A stretch of DNA of 64,000 nucleotides from Ulva prolifera (lineage: Eukaryota > Chlorophyta > Ulvophyceae > Ulvales > Ulvaceae): NCBI GenBank assembly GCA_023078555.1, contig CM041196.1, positions 11,736,985 through 11,800,984 on the forward strand. The letters run 5' to 3'. This document shows, one piece after another, positions 23,982 through 35,841 of the stretch. The stretch's first letter is position 1. Each line of letters opens with the position of its first letter. The position numbers were made by a program, and so were the translations under genes. The notes beneath the pieces are model-generated. The model did not search any database. It saw only the letters and a list, made by a program, of their open reading frames with translations, and was not told where the DNA came from.

Positions 23982-25250
23982 GTGTGGCGGCAGCGCACAT
24001 CTAATCGACCGCTTTTTTCTGTGAGATAAAGCGCATCTGACATGTGGCTTGATTTGAGAGACTAACAATTTTGACACTCCTCTGCTTGGTTTCTTCAAAT
24101 TAGCGGGACTCAGGTATGATGGCGTGGTCATTGTGCCCCGTAGCCGAATTGTCTGCATGTCTAGCTAGCCCGATGACTTGGGGTCCATGATCTTCGAGAG
24201 TCTAGCACACGGAACTGGATTTGGATAGATAAGGAAATGGCACAGGGTGCGACGAGTGGAAACTAGACCTGGCCGTAAGATAGGATGTATGGCAGCAGCC
24301 ACTCTGGAGGGGATAGATGGCAATGACAAGCAACTCTGCATGATGCATGAAGGCGATTATGTCTGGACATAAAAGCTGTAAATGGCTTGGATGCTTCCAA
24401 GTTTGTTTACAGAAGACGGTTAGACACAAATGGGGATGCAGCTTGGATGTGAAGAGCAGTGATGATATCAGTGTGAACAACCAATTTGTGCACCGCCCCT
24501 CCTTTTCTGGCACATGGCAAAACGGATAGGCTTTTTGATTGCTCGGGGCTGATTGGCACCGGCAACGGCGCTCCGTGGCAGAAAGTTCGGCCCAGAGGCC
24601 GTGGATCATGGCAGCTGGGCCCTCAGGCCAACCAACACAGCATGTAGTTCTGCACTCCGCAAGCCACGCCCATATGTGCTGCACTCAGTGAGGTCATGCC
24701 AACACAATATATGCTGGAATATCTGTCGATCTGCGCTCATACATGACCTGACGTTGACGCCAGCAACAGGCTGCGTGGCGCTTTGACCAACGAGCGTGCT
24801 TGTGCGAGATGCACCTCATGAGAACTGCGCGCTGCTATAGACACATGCCTAATGCGCGAGCTTGCCGCATCATCGTGACGTAGTGAGTTCTTGCTTCGTA
24901 AGATCTCATACATGCGCATATCTCGAGCTCACGGAGCCTCCGTGCTCTGTCTGCTCCACGACTCGACAGGCAATGGGCGCGAACTCTCCCGCGAAGAGTG
25001 TGCATCTCCAAAGCCGATCAACGACTGAGCAGATGTGACCAGTGGAATTTTTTGTTATGTCCGTCTCGGCACCGCTCTTGGACGTGCATCATGGTCACCG
25101 TGCACAAATGCTCATGATTGTGGATGGTTGATTCATGCAGGCCAGGGATAGCATCCCCATGAAAAGAGTGGGCAGATCTGGGTACATCTTCAAAACAATT
25201 AACTGTATATAAATAGCAAATTTGGGAAAAGTGACATCAACATCATATGA
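23982..25250. other. Intergenic, tRNA upstream region
   Basis: No gene seen. A TATA-like TATATAAATA lies at about 25206-25215, some 35-45 bp ahead of the tRNA, the usual place of an upstream TATA box for plant-lineage tRNA genes. Confidence 0.5.
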
Positions 25251-25323
25251 GCTTTCTTAGTGTAGTTGGTTATCACTCCAGACTCTGAATCTGGTAACGC
25301 GAGTTCGAATCTCGCAGAGAGCT
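25251..25323 (+). tRNA. tRNA-Gln (anticodon CUG)
   Basis: A full cloverleaf: acceptor GCTTTCT/AGAGAGC (one G-T pair), D-arm with GTTGGTT loop, anticodon stem CCAGA/TCTGG with loop CTCTGAA (anticodon CTG, reading CAG), variable TAAC, T-arm GCGAG-TTCGAAT-CTCGC, discriminator T at 25323. It is 73 nt with no intron and no encoded CCA. The B-box is intact. A T-rich stretch (ATTTTGTTTTC) follows at 25327-25337 and can serve as Pol III terminator. Confidence 0.94.
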
Positions 25324-25868
25324 GACATTTTGTTTTCAATCGATTGTTACATGATCTCCTAATGCTGCCTCACACCATATGCAGGAAGGACGCAGTCGGA
25401 GCATCGGGTTTTGCTGCAGTAATTCAGGCACCCCACACATTGTGATCCCATGACACGAGTGATGTCTCCAGACCCAGAACAACTCCAAGTCATCACAGCC
25501 ACTCCAACAAGCACGTCCATGTGTGCAGTGGCGCACTGGTGTAGCAATCCAGCATCATGACCGGTGTACCGCTGGATTGCAACAACTAGATTTGCTCTTG
25601 CAATGAAGCGTCGACCTCTTGTCACATTGTCTAGACTGTCAAGGTCAATCCGTGCCTGCATTGCATCGACAGCACGAACATCTGAGGCCATTATTTATGG
25701 TCATGCTTTATCGATTTGTTGATGCTGTTGTTTTGGAATCAGTTGTCACTGTCATGTGCATGCGCTTCGACACGTTGGCATGGTCAGGGCAGCATGTATC
25801 AGTCACTGCGAATTTCACATCGGTGTACTTGCAAGTGTCAGTCTCTGCACGCTGAAAGACCAGGACAC

Positions 25869-25911
25869 AGTACTGTCACGATCGTGACAGTACTATCGTT
25901 CGAACGATAGT
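25869..25911. repeat. Two overlapping perfect palindromes
   Basis: A 26-bp palindrome at 25869-25894 (half-site AGTACTGTCACGA) overlaps by three bases a 20-bp palindrome at 25892-25911 (half-site ACTATCGTTC). Neither has a spacer. Confidence 0.95.
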
Positions 25912-26270
25912 TGACGCTGTGCCCGTTCAACTGAATGTAGCCGGCTGCTGTTTGTCAAGTGGTTATAGATTGTCTAGAGGGTGGCATGTGCAACACCTCA
26001 CCGCTGAATAGCTTTGATGAATAGCTTTGATGAAAGCTTCCGTGGCCAACAATTTCTTAGCAAACATTAATCACGTCTTGTTTTTGGGCTTCCTCCGCTT
26101 TGTTAACATTGTGTTTTTCAAAATATAGTTTAGTTCGGGGAAAACAGAACAGAATGCTCTGCAGTGGGAATTAAATGGTCGTGTCACTCTCACCCGAGGT
26201 AGCAGGCCAAGTGACAATATAGCGGTGCACCTGAATCCACAAACGTCGATGCTGGGGGTGCATGTATGTT

Positions 26271-26307
26271 GCAGTCCAGTGGTATAGCGGTCATATCACT
26301 GGACTGC
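26271..26307. repeat. 11-bp inverted repeat with tRNA D-arm-like loop
   Basis: Arms GCAGTCCAGTG (26271-26281) and CACTGGACTGC (26297-26307) enclose GTATAGCGGTCATAT. The string CAGTGGTATAGCGGT resembles the 5' third of a tRNA, and a related one occurs at 37822. It cannot form a whole tRNA. Confidence 0.7.
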
Positions 26308-27324
26308 CACAATACAGCATGCTGCTGCTCTTTGGCCACACTCACCCAGGAACAGTTCTGCAGACTGACTTCTCTGTGACTTCATATTCTGCTGTGTTGA
26401 CATGATGCAAGGAGCCAGGTCAGTGGCAAAAGTCAGGCCATGCTCTCTACAGGCAGGACCTCACACCGACAGAGACACTTGAGCTGGCACAAGCCTTACA
26501 ATGTGGCATTGTGCATAGAGACATGCACTCTGCTTTGTCAGACGTGTCCATGTGTTGAGGCTGGCCGTACCAAGCCAGGCCCGGGTTTTGAGCCCAATAA
26601 TAATATCCCGGGATCGAGTGGCAAGGAAGCACTGCAGTGCTGCACCTGTGAATCAGCTGACAATCAGGACATAGAGCGTCTATTTGACCGACTGTAAAGC
26701 CACATTGATTGTCAAAACCTTGTGTCCATGGTGGTACGCCTCAGTCACACGGAAGGATGAGTTGCTGATGAGAAATGCCAATGATTTGCAGTGCTGTCGA
26801 TCTGATGCATCCGCCATGTTTTCACATTCAGTGGCAGACTGACCAGATACGTCACTGTTACTCCATGCAGTGCAAGTGTGACAAAGCACATAGGTCACGC
26901 AGGGGGATGTTTCACACAATGGACAGAGCGGCAGCGCACACCAAGACATGCGCAAAACTTGTGTTCCAACCACCTGACTCAAGGCCACAGAGGAGCATCA
27001 GTGTAGAGGCTGACCTGACTCTTGAAGACTAGATGCACACCAATGAAACTGGAGTTGCTGAAGGTAGTGGATCAGCGCTGTGGTTACGGTATGAAACTAA
27101 AGAAGTCTACCTGCTGTCAGACTTCGGACGTTCGGAAATAACACAAGGCAGTGTCGACCTCTTCCATCAGGATGCATTCACACGATCACAGACCCGATCC
27201 CTGTGTGTCAGCAAGCGTTTATAAGACTTACACGTACAAGACCTGTATAGGCTCTTCACACTGGACTGGGACAGTGCACCTGCCGCGGACGGGACCCTGC
27301 TCTGGCAACATGCCACACCGCTGT

Positions 27325-27490
27325 CTACCCATACGAACGGGCAGCAGCGTCTGTCCCACCATCGAGTAGACAGTGTCTACCCGTACGAACGGGCAGCAGC
27401 GTCTGTACCATCTACCATCTACTAGACAGCAGCGTCTGTCCCACCATCGAGTAGACAGTGTCAACCCGTACGAACGGGCAGCAGCGTCCG
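27325..27490. repeat. Tandem repeat with CGAACGGGCAGCAGCGTC core
   Basis: The core recurs at about 27335, 27384 and 27469. The longer unit around 27344-27430, including ACCATCGAGTAGACAGTGTC, occurs twice about 85 bp apart. It is in gene-poor DNA. Confidence 0.8.
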
Positions 27491-28742
27491 TACCACCTCG
27501 TCACTCACGCTCACCAATCACAGGCACAGCACCGCCCGAATTCGGGCGCAGCACTTCCGCATCACGGGCCACCAACAAGCAGCAACGGCTGCACCGGCAC
27601 AGATAGAGCGCCCTCACAGACTTCCACCAGCAGGCTGCTTAACTTGGTGTGCAGTCGAGGAGGTCGACAGTGGTGCCTAATCAGCGACCGGGTGACCTGC
27701 CATCTCAAAGGGCACCCGAGCACGGCTCTGGGACCAACAGAGGCTGGTTTTGTCAGCACCATCCGGGGTGCCAGGACTGCAGCGTCTGGCACAGGAGGCA
27801 CTCTGTGGTGGTGGGTGGCCACCACCGCCCACGCAAGCTCGCTCACCGGGTGGCCAGCACCACCCATAAAAAGCTTCGCCATGGGGCGCCCAGCACTGCC
27901 CACAGCGGCCAGAGGCTCTTCCTAGCACATTCATCTAGGAACACAGCCACCGTTCCTGATGCTTAGTGGGCTCCTGGAACAGCTCTTCGCGGGAGTCTAC
28001 GAAGGCTACGCAGCCAGCGACACACTGACGCTCCCACACCCCGGGTGTGACACCACATCTGCGGCGCCGCTGAGGCAAGGCCCGGGCAACACCCAACGCG
28101 TCAGGACTGGTCGCTCCCGGATGAGCGCCTGAACTGCTGGGCGGAAGGGGTGCCGTTGGTGCATGAAGCGTGGTGCACGTCTGCCCGAGGCGGCTGTGCC
28201 GGCGCTGTGTTGGCGGTGGGGGCTGCGAGATGCAGATGTGCACAGTTTTATGGAGAAGGGGGAAACATGGAGATGGAGGGAAGCGGCGGTCAGCGGCGGT
28301 GCAGAGTCAGGCAGAAACGGTGTGGCTGCGTGGTGCATCGAGACTCTCCGAGACGCCTTCAGAAAGACTTGCCGAATCCCCTTGAAGATGCAAGAAGTCT
28401 TGATTCTTCAGGCCAAGGAGCGGTTCAGCCTCGTGTGACACAATGGGCATGGGGTGGTGGCAGGCATCCTACCCGCCAGACGTCCTTGGATCACAGTAGG
28501 AGGAGATTGGCGCCTGGAGGGTCCATGGTGGCGCAGAGAGCTGAGCGGAAGGGGGGGGGGCGTGGGTTTTCGCATGATCATTGCGTGCTGTGTCGAATGG
28601 TGTTGTGCAGCTCACGCAGGCCCCTCGCGCACACACGGGAGAGTGCTCATCGCATGACACAGTGCAACCCGCCGCGGTCATGATTCATGTCCCGGTGAGT
28701 CTCTGGAAATATAATTAGGTGGGAAAGCCTTGTGCTCTGGAA

Positions 28743-31700
28743 TCACCGGCCGCGGCCACGGCTCCGGCCACGGCCGCCCCCCCGGCCTCCGCCTCGGCCA
28801 CCGCGCCTGCCGCGGTCCCCGCCGCCGCCGCCGCGCCCCCCAAAGCCACCACCACGCCCGCGTCCGCGGCCGCCGCCTCTTCCTCGACCCCGGCCACCGT
28901 CTGCGTCAGACTTTGCAACGCCTGCCCCTCTGCCGCCGCGGCTACCACCTCGCCTGCACGCGCGCCGCGTTCCTCAGCACAAAGACGGGGAATTTACAGA
29001 GCGGCAATGAGAGTGGTTGCCGCTCGCAACAGCATGAGCACGCGCTCCACACGCGACGACGCCAGCACACAGTGGAACATGGCAACTCTGAAAGAGTGGC
29101 CCAGAACAGCGCCCTCGTGTACATGTGAATACTACGCTGTACTCGGGTGACTCGATGTCTGTTGCTGGACGACACCTGTGCCCGTATGTGGGAGAATGGC
29201 AAAGACGCATGGTGAGAGACGCACCAGACGCCAGGCCCTCGCCCGGACCCGCGCCCCCGGCGGGGCCGCGCAGCCCCGTCTTCGTCTTCTTCCTCCGCGC
29301 GCGCGCCCAACGGCAACTCCCGCACCGCCGCCACCGATGCCTTGCGCGCAAACAGGTCCCCTGACGCCTCCTCCCGGGCCTCCAGCATGCGAGTGCGCTT
29401 CCGGACGCCACCGGCCGCGTCGTCATCTGCCGCCGGGGGCTCCGACCCCGCGCCGGCAACGGCGCGCGGCGCGCGCTGCGCGCGCTGCGCGCGCGCGGAC
29501 GCGCCGCCCCCGTCGCCGTCATCGTCTGAGGCCTCGACGGTGCGGAAGTGCTCCTCGATGAGCCGCTCCTGATCTGTCTTCCTCCGCTTTGCTGCAGAAA
29601 CGCGCACTGTGAGCGGCGTGGACTCACACTACATCGCCACGGCGCGACACGGGGGCTAGCGCTCGCACGACAAAAACGCCATGCATACTTCACACACTAC
29701 CACCAATGATTGTTTTGTTTCTCTCATGCGGAACTGCCCCCAGCAGCGGCTGCAGCGTACTGACCACCCTCTCTGCAGTATCTCTCAAAACTTTCCGACA
29801 TAAATGTAAGATGAGGGTCTAGGACATACACAAAAATGGTCCATTACGGACAACGACCACGGCCACATGCGGCTGCCTGTTTCCACAAGCAAAAACACAA
29901 TAAAACAAACAAAACTCAGCCCGTGCTGTAACACGCATGCAGATCCGCGGCGCACCGGCGTTGGGGTTGAGCTCCTTGTACGTGCGGCTGCGCTCGTCCA
30001 CGGCGAAGTCGGTGTCGTCGAAGAACGCGGCGAAGCGGTCGTCCTGCAGCAGCTGCTCCGCGGCCGCCGCGGCGGACGCGGCGTCGGCGCGGCGGCGGCC
30101 GGGGGCCTCCATCGTCGCGGCCTGGAGCCGCACGTGCGTCTCCGCGTTGACCTTCGGCAGCTTCCGGACCTGCACAGTGTAGCGGCCTAGACGTTCATCT
30201 TACATATGTAGGTCGTAAAGTTTGAGTTTTAAAGTATAGTTTATACCTGTGCCTACACCTGTGCCTAAGTACATACCTATGCCAAGGCACACCGGCATCG
30301 GATGCTCTGGCACACACCACTGTGCACTGGCTATGCACCGGCGCACAGCGGCCCCGACAACACGAAGCCCCACATTCGGCAACTCGATACCGCCAGACTT
30401 GCAAGAGACCACGCCTGTGCGATGTCAAGCTCACCCACAGATAGCACGTACGAACACCATGCATGTAAACCCTGTGCGCAGCTATTTGGCCGCGCAGAAA
30501 CATGCTTGAGACCACATCAGCACAAGATTTTAAAACGGCAATGCAAGCTGGGGGGGGGGGGGGGGGGGGCGCACGGTGGAGATGCGGGACTGCCGCTCCT
30601 GCTCGAGGCGCTGCGCCACCCGCTTCTCGCGGTACGCGTCGTACGCAAAGGGGTCGAGGCGCGCGTGGGCCTTGCGGTAGAGGCGCGCGTCGACGAAGAA
30701 GCCATGCATGTAGGCGCGTAGCACCGGCGTGCCGACGAGGTGCTCCAGCTCGAGCTTCTCCAGCTCCGCCTTGGTCACAAACCTGTGCGCACCAATGGCT
30801 CCGTCAGTGTATGAAACATCATGAGTCGGATCATGGTTCACACTCATCAATTATCAGCCGGAGAGATGCAGTTGATGCGTAGCGAAAACGCGCCGCACGC
30901 GCCGGCAGCCGACATACAGAACAGCGCCCACACATTCTGCATGCATGCGGTGCATGAATAACACAAAATTGGGACATGCGCACCGGTAGTCGTCGTATAC
31001 GACCGCGCCCGCGTCGCCCTCGCCGGCGGCCTCCAGGTCCTCCACCACAGCCTCGAGGAACGAGCACCACGGCGGCGCGGGGCCGAGGGACGGCACGAAG
31101 AACGCGGGCACCTTGGGCGCGTCGGTCGCGAGCATCAGCAGCCCGCTGCCCGGCCACACGCAGACGCCGTTGACGGCCCCGCCCGGAGGCTCCACCGCCG
31201 TGTATGCCTCGCCGCTGTCCTTGTCCCACACCTGCAGCGCAGGGTCACGGCGTGAGCTGAGTGGCTACAGGTGTAGGCTCGGTCATCTATTGTGGGAAGG
31301 GTGGCCAGGCTTTTGAGACCCCGGGCTATGTCATTGAGTCGTGCCGATCGATGCAAGTGAGTGCACCTCCTTTTCTGGGGCACTGTGGCCCGAGACCTAG
31401 GCCACAGTCCCCAGAATACATCGCAGCGATCAGGTACTAGAGTTCAGAGCGGCCCCTCCCTCTGGTTTCGATGTTTGAAAGCGTTGCATACTGACGTGAA
31501 GGGTAGGACAACACTCTTGGGCACGGACCTTGACGATGTGGGAGTCGGCGGAGACGACGCGCTGGCGGCCCGTGTGGTCACCGGCGGCGCAGTGGAACTT
31601 GAGGTCGACGATGGCCGCGTCGTACAGGTGGTCCTTCACGACCAGCGGCTCCGCCTTGCGCAGATCGAACACGCCCACCTTACCACCTGTAGCCACACAT

Positions 31701-34700
31701 GCGACAGCCTGTCAGGGCGCACGGATCGGTGTTGCGAGTCCTCGCATTGTGGGGGGGGGGGGGCGGCGGCAGGTTGACCAAGCGTCGCCTCGCGCCTGTG
31801 CCAAGCACATGTCACTGGGGCGTAAGAAAACGCTGGGCAAGATCTCGAACGAATTGCAGAACAACGGGGCGCATGACCATGGAATGAAAAACATACTCTC
31901 GCGGGCACGTAAGGAGAAGATGCTGGATGCCTTGCGCTCAGAAAAGCTGTGTCCACAAAGATGTTCAGTTCTCCAAGGTGAAAAAACTGTTTTATCATCA
32001 CGGCGCAGGCGGGCAAACAAGATGTGACGTCGCCAAACTGCGACATGGGTGAGCCAGCATGCAGCACAAAGCGGGGGGCACAAAGCCCCATGGGAGCAGT
32101 GCACAGCAGGAGGGGCAGTGCACAGCAGGAGGGGCAGTGCACAGCAGGAGGTGCACAGCAGGAGGGGCAGTGCACAGCAGGAGGTGCACAGCAGGAGGGG
32201 CAGTGCACAGCAGGAGGGGCACAGCAGGAGGAGCGGTGGCCCACCGGGGGTGCTGGCAGCGAAGTACATGCCGGATTCATGTGAGTAGGTTTGCGTTCTG
32301 GGGGGAATGCCGGCTGCAGGTTGACTAGGGGGGGTGGTCAGGGGGGGGGGGACATTGCGCTCATACTGAGCGAAGGTCACTTTGCACTGGGAGACGCTTG
32401 GCAAACCTTGAAACAGAATGCAAACAAAGGGGTCTATGACGCCTGAAACGGATTGCACTGCTCCGGGCACAAAAAGAGAAACAATCGCATGCCTTGCGCT
32501 CAGAGTATTTGTGTCCACAAGGATGTTCAGTTCTCCAAGGTGAAAAAACTGGTTTATCGTCACGGCGCAGGCAGGCAAACAAAGGGAACCATATCTCCAC
32601 ACAGAGGCATAGCGGCACGGCTCCTGGCGTATCGCGATGGCTTGCGGTGAATTCGAGGCACTCAGCACAGGCACACCCGAGCCGGCCACAGCACACAGGC
32701 ACAGAGGCAAGTTCTGGAGCCATCAAGGCGCAGCGCTGTGACGTCAGGGTGCTGCGACAGGGGTGCCTCAGCACACAGCACGCAGCAGGACACGGAGCAG
32801 GCAGTTCCGTCGGGGTGCTGCGACAGGGATGCCTCAGCACACAGCACACAGCAGGCAGTGTGGAGACCCACAGAAGCAGTGCACAGCCAGACGGGGGGGA
32901 GGGGGGTGGGGCGGCGGCCGCACCGGAGGTGCCGGCGGCGAGGTACATGCCGGAGTCGTCAAAGCGTAGCGCGGTGATGCCATCGCTGGCGGCGCCGACG
33001 GCCGCGGCGGCCATCATCGCGCCGAGGGACTTGCGGCTGCGGGGGTCGAAGCACTCGAGCGCGCCGTCCTCGCACCCTGCAGGCGGCCACCGCTGCTCTC
33101 ATGCATTGCGGCCGCAGTGGAGGTTTCATGCATTGCTGCTGCAGTGGAACTGTGGTGAGCTCGTGGTGAGTGGTGAGCTCGAGAGCCCTGGTGCCACAGA
33201 ACAGCAGTACAGGCCGCTCGCTCCCAACATGCAGTCACACAGAGAACAGAACAAAGCCGACAACAGAGGAGCAATGTACATCCCATGCGTTGCACATTGG
33301 TGGAACCCTATCACGGTGACCCTGTGCGATGGTGCTGATACAGAAAAGGGCTCCGGCACACAGAGACAGCGGGCACCGAGTAAAAAAAAAAAATGCGGAG
33401 AGCAGAAGCAGCCGGAACAAGGCGGCACGCACCCGCGGCGAGCATGCCATGCGCCGGGCTGACACCCAGGACGTTGACCGCGGGGGCCGCGACCGGCAGC
33501 GGCGCCATGAAGCGGCCCTCCTGCAGGTTCACCCGCCAGATCTCCGGCGCGGACCCCGCGACGACGACCTCGGCGGCGGCCGGGAGGAACGCGAGGGTGC
33601 GGCCGAACTTCGGCACGCGCGTCGCGAAGTGCTGGCCGCCGCGGGCGTGGAAGTTGAGGGAGCGGTCCATGCAGAGGAAGGCGGCCTTGCTGTAGTCCTC
33701 GCTGAGGATCTGCATGTTCGGGGACGCTTTTGTTGGGGTAAATGCTAGGACAATGTGTTACCTTGTTGGGTGCGAACTTGAGGCGGTCCATGCAGCTGCG
33801 TTGCTGCGGTCATCAGAGAAGGGGCGCATGCTCAGTCATAAACTCCATCAGATAGAATCCTCGCATCTGATGCGAGGGCTGTATCAGATCGAGCAGGCAA
33901 AGACCAGAGGCTCTACTAGAGGCAGCCACAAAACACCAGAGAAGCAGCCAAAGACAAGCAGAGGCTCACTCAGAGGCTTGAGATATACATGTCCTCTATC
34001 CTCTCAGTCGCTCGATGCAATACAAGGACGAGTCATACGATACAAGGGCTCGGGCCACTGCATGGCAGAGCACCAAAGCAGAGCACCAGGCATTGCAATC
34101 GTAAGGGCAGAGGCCGCCTCAAGGGAAGGTCGTGCCTGGAAGTCGACGATCTCGGAATCAAAGTGCCTCTCGAACTTGAGAGAGAGGTTGTGGAGGTCGT
34201 ACACCCGCACGCGTGGGGCGTGCACGCCGCACGCAAAGATGTGCTGCTGGTCTGGCGCGATCTTGATTCGGTGCGTGGCTGAGGGGCACCCAAAGTCCTG
34301 CGCAGACAGCACCAGTGTTGGGTCGCTCTGAAGCATTTCCAGGGCTGCCACCCAGAAATCAGACCTGAAAAGTTGGAATTGTTCTATGTGATCGGCACCT
34401 TGTCAGCGACACGACGCTGCAGTGCGTTGCACAAAAACCAAAAGCCAGAAACTGAAGCCTTGTTGAACGCAGCAAGGTGCGGCTCAATGCCCGACAGTGG
34501 GTGAGCTGTACAATGTACACCCACATGAAGCTGTTCCTAGCTTGAAGTTCGGGCTGCTGGAATCTTTCCTCAAAGAGACGAGCCATGGAGTGTGGAGTGG
34601 AGGGCAGGCGAAGTTCGTTGAGAGTGTGGCCGCACCTGCAGCAGCTCGATGTGGCGGGCATAGCCTTCATCTCTGCTGAGCTTCCTGCCCTTCTTCTTCT

Positions 34701-34779
34701 GCACCCACTGCGGCAGCACCTTGTCTGCGGTGATGTTGAAGACCTTGATGCCGTCAGACTCATAGAGCTTGACCACCAT
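28743..34779 (-). CDS. NOL10: NOL10/Enp2-like nucleolar WD-repeat protein
   Basis: Component of the small-subunit processome (yeast Enp2), acting in the nucleolus in 18S rRNA maturation. Ten exons in transcript order: 34779-34636, 34297-34136, 33709-33433, 33076-32924, 31686-31529, 31231-30984, 30782-30575, 30169-29956, 29591-29225, 28953-28743; 2142 nt, 713 residues, about the family length. The N-terminal propeller part shows LPQWVQKKKGRKL, LSLKFERHFDSEIVDF, ILSEDYSKAAFL, VPKFGRTLAF, VGVFDLRKAEPLVVKDH, LGPAPPWCSFLEAV. Next is the conserved LRAYMHGFFVDARLY-NPFAYD-type block (here LDPFAYDAYRE), then DDRFAAFFDDTDFAVDE (NUC153-like) and an acidic/basic linker. The last exon encodes about 60 residues of RGG repeats, as in many nucleolar proteins. 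Intron 2 begins with GC (34135). Introns 4 and 7 are rich in repeats and G/C runs. The start has no competing upstream ATG that I can see. Confidence 0.9.
30551..30569. repeat. G19 homopolymer at a splice donor
   Basis: On the NOL10 sense strand this is a C-run that starts five bases inside intron 7, right after the donor GTGCG (30574-30570). Exact length is uncertain, as in any homopolymer. Confidence 0.85.
31926..32022 (+). repeat. Dispersed repeat R1, copy 1
   Basis: About 95 bp containing ATGCCTTGCGCTC, TTCAGTTCTCCAAGGTGAAA and TTTATC-TCACGGCGCAG. The same order of blocks occurs at 32488-32583 and 35174-35258, all in the same orientation. This copy lies in NOL10 intron 4. Confidence 0.85.
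32093..32235. repeat. GTGCACAGCAGGAGG minisatellite
   Basis: Units of 14 and 19 bp sharing GTGCACAGCAGGAGG are repeated about eight times, alternating with or without GGCA. It lies in NOL10 intron 4. The minus strand reads as repeated LLLCTAPPAVH in one frame, which I do not take as coding. Confidence 0.9.
32488..32583 (+). repeat. Dispersed repeat R1, copy 2
   Basis: Nearly identical to copy 1 over ATGCCTTGCGCTCAGA, then GTGTCCACAA-GATGTTCAG and the CGGCGCAGGC end. In NOL10 intron 4, some 560 bp from copy 1. Confidence 0.85.
32745..32860. repeat. Two-copy direct repeat, about 60 bp
   Basis: GGGTGCTGCGACAGGG(G/A)TGCC followed by TCAGCACACAGCAC(G/A)CAGCAGG occurs at about 32748 and 32814. 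In NOL10 intron 4, close to exon 4. Confidence 0.85.
34313..34400 (+). mobile_element. hAT-like MITE, copy c, next to a NOL10 acceptor
   Basis: CAGTGTTGGGTCG, then GCATTTCCAGGGCTGCCACC and CAGAAATCAGACCTGAA as in copies a and b; the far end is degraded (GTGATCGGCACC). Its left end is 14 bp from the NOL10 exon 2 acceptor (34298-34299), so the region where branch point and pyrimidine tract would lie is mostly MITE sequence. Confidence 0.75.
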
Positions 34780-35841
34780 CGTGTCCTCGCAATGACCGCG
34801 CCTTCAGTCGGGCTGTTGTGATGTAGACAATTAGGTGCTCTGGTATGTCTCAGTTGATGCAAGGGCCAGGCAGCTTGGCAGCAAAGCGAGCACGCAGTGC
34901 ATTTCTGTGTATGCCTGCATCGACACTTGAAGCGTCGCAGGGATTCTTACATGAACTCGAACAGCGTCGGACTGGCTGTGCAGCTGTGTGGGGCACACAC
35001 AGACCATAGTGGCTGCATGGCAGCGTCCGCAGCCTATACCGGTACGTTCACACTGCTTCAAACGATGGATGAAGTGGTTCTGTAGGCATCAGCGGGCGTG
35101 AACGCGGAGCTGCCATTTCTAGCAGGCAACCATATGAATGCTCAAGTGCCACTGCCATGCCAATTCCCCGTACCATGCCTTGCGCTCGGAATAAGTGTAT
35201 CTACAAGAATGTTCAGTTCTCCAAGGTGAAAAATTGGTTTATCGTCATAGCGCAGACTGGCACGGGGATAAATGCTACAGATAGAGACAGCGGCAAGAAG
35301 CCGGCGACGGCTCTGGAGAGTCACACCCGTGTCGGCAGGGAGGATCCTGCAAGCCAGAGGAAGACAGCTGTTGATGCTTCTGCCGCTCCAAAGCTGCGGT
35401 TACAGGCGGATGTCGAAGATGTAACGGCGCTGCGTTGCTCCAGACCGATCACAGTCAGGCGGGAGCCATTCTTGATAGATATACTGTCCACCTACCCACG
35501 TCTGTTCTGAAAGACATATCTCTGCGTGAATGCAATATTAAGTGAAAGTCCACTAAAGGCCCTCTGCAACCGAGAAGCGCCGAAGCGTTTTGCTTCTGGT
35601 GGCAAGCCGGATGAACAAGGCACCTATGCCACTTCGCCGCCAATCCAGCAAACTTATCACGCCGCCTTTGTCCGGTCGATCCCGCTCTGGCCGGCATGCA
35701 GCACATGGCAGTGGGCAATGCCAACCACGTTCCTACTGCGACAGCGAGCTTGTTGAACGTGGGTCCAGGCGCAGAAGACAGAGCGTTGATCAATATTGCA
35801 ATGAGAAGCCGTGGGAGTGCACGATTTCCGCTGGGAACGCT
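34780..35841. other. Intergenic between divergent NOL10 and amidohydrolase
   Basis: Both genes read away from this 1.06-kb stretch, so it should hold both promoters. I see no clear TATA or other element. It contains R1 copy 3. Confidence 0.5.
35174..35258 (+). repeat. Dispersed repeat R1, copy 3
   Basis: ATGCCTTGCGCTCGGAATAA, then ATGTTCAGTTCTCCAAGGTG and TTTATCGTCATAGCGCAG. More diverged than copies 1 and 2. It lies in the NOL10/amidohydrolase promoter interval. Confidence 0.8.

Larger units (their letters stand above)
25324..28742. other. Gene-poor, repeat-bearing stretch
   Basis: I see no protein gene. It contains the double palindrome at 25869-25911, a hairpin with a D-arm-like loop at 26271-26307, a tandem repeat at 27325-27490 and a G-run near 28551-28560. 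The right edge abuts the 3' end of NOL10. Confidence 0.55.

Noticed and set aside
27458-27925. 155-codon frame after the 27.4-kb repeats
   Set aside because: It starts within the tandem repeat, has no recognisable domain and is overlapped by other frames of similar length.
31712-32710. 332-codon minus-strand frame with CALPLLLC repeats
   Set aside because: It spans NOL10 intron 4 and owes its length to the GTGCACAGCAGGAGG minisatellite; it has no conserved domain and overlaps repeats on both sides.
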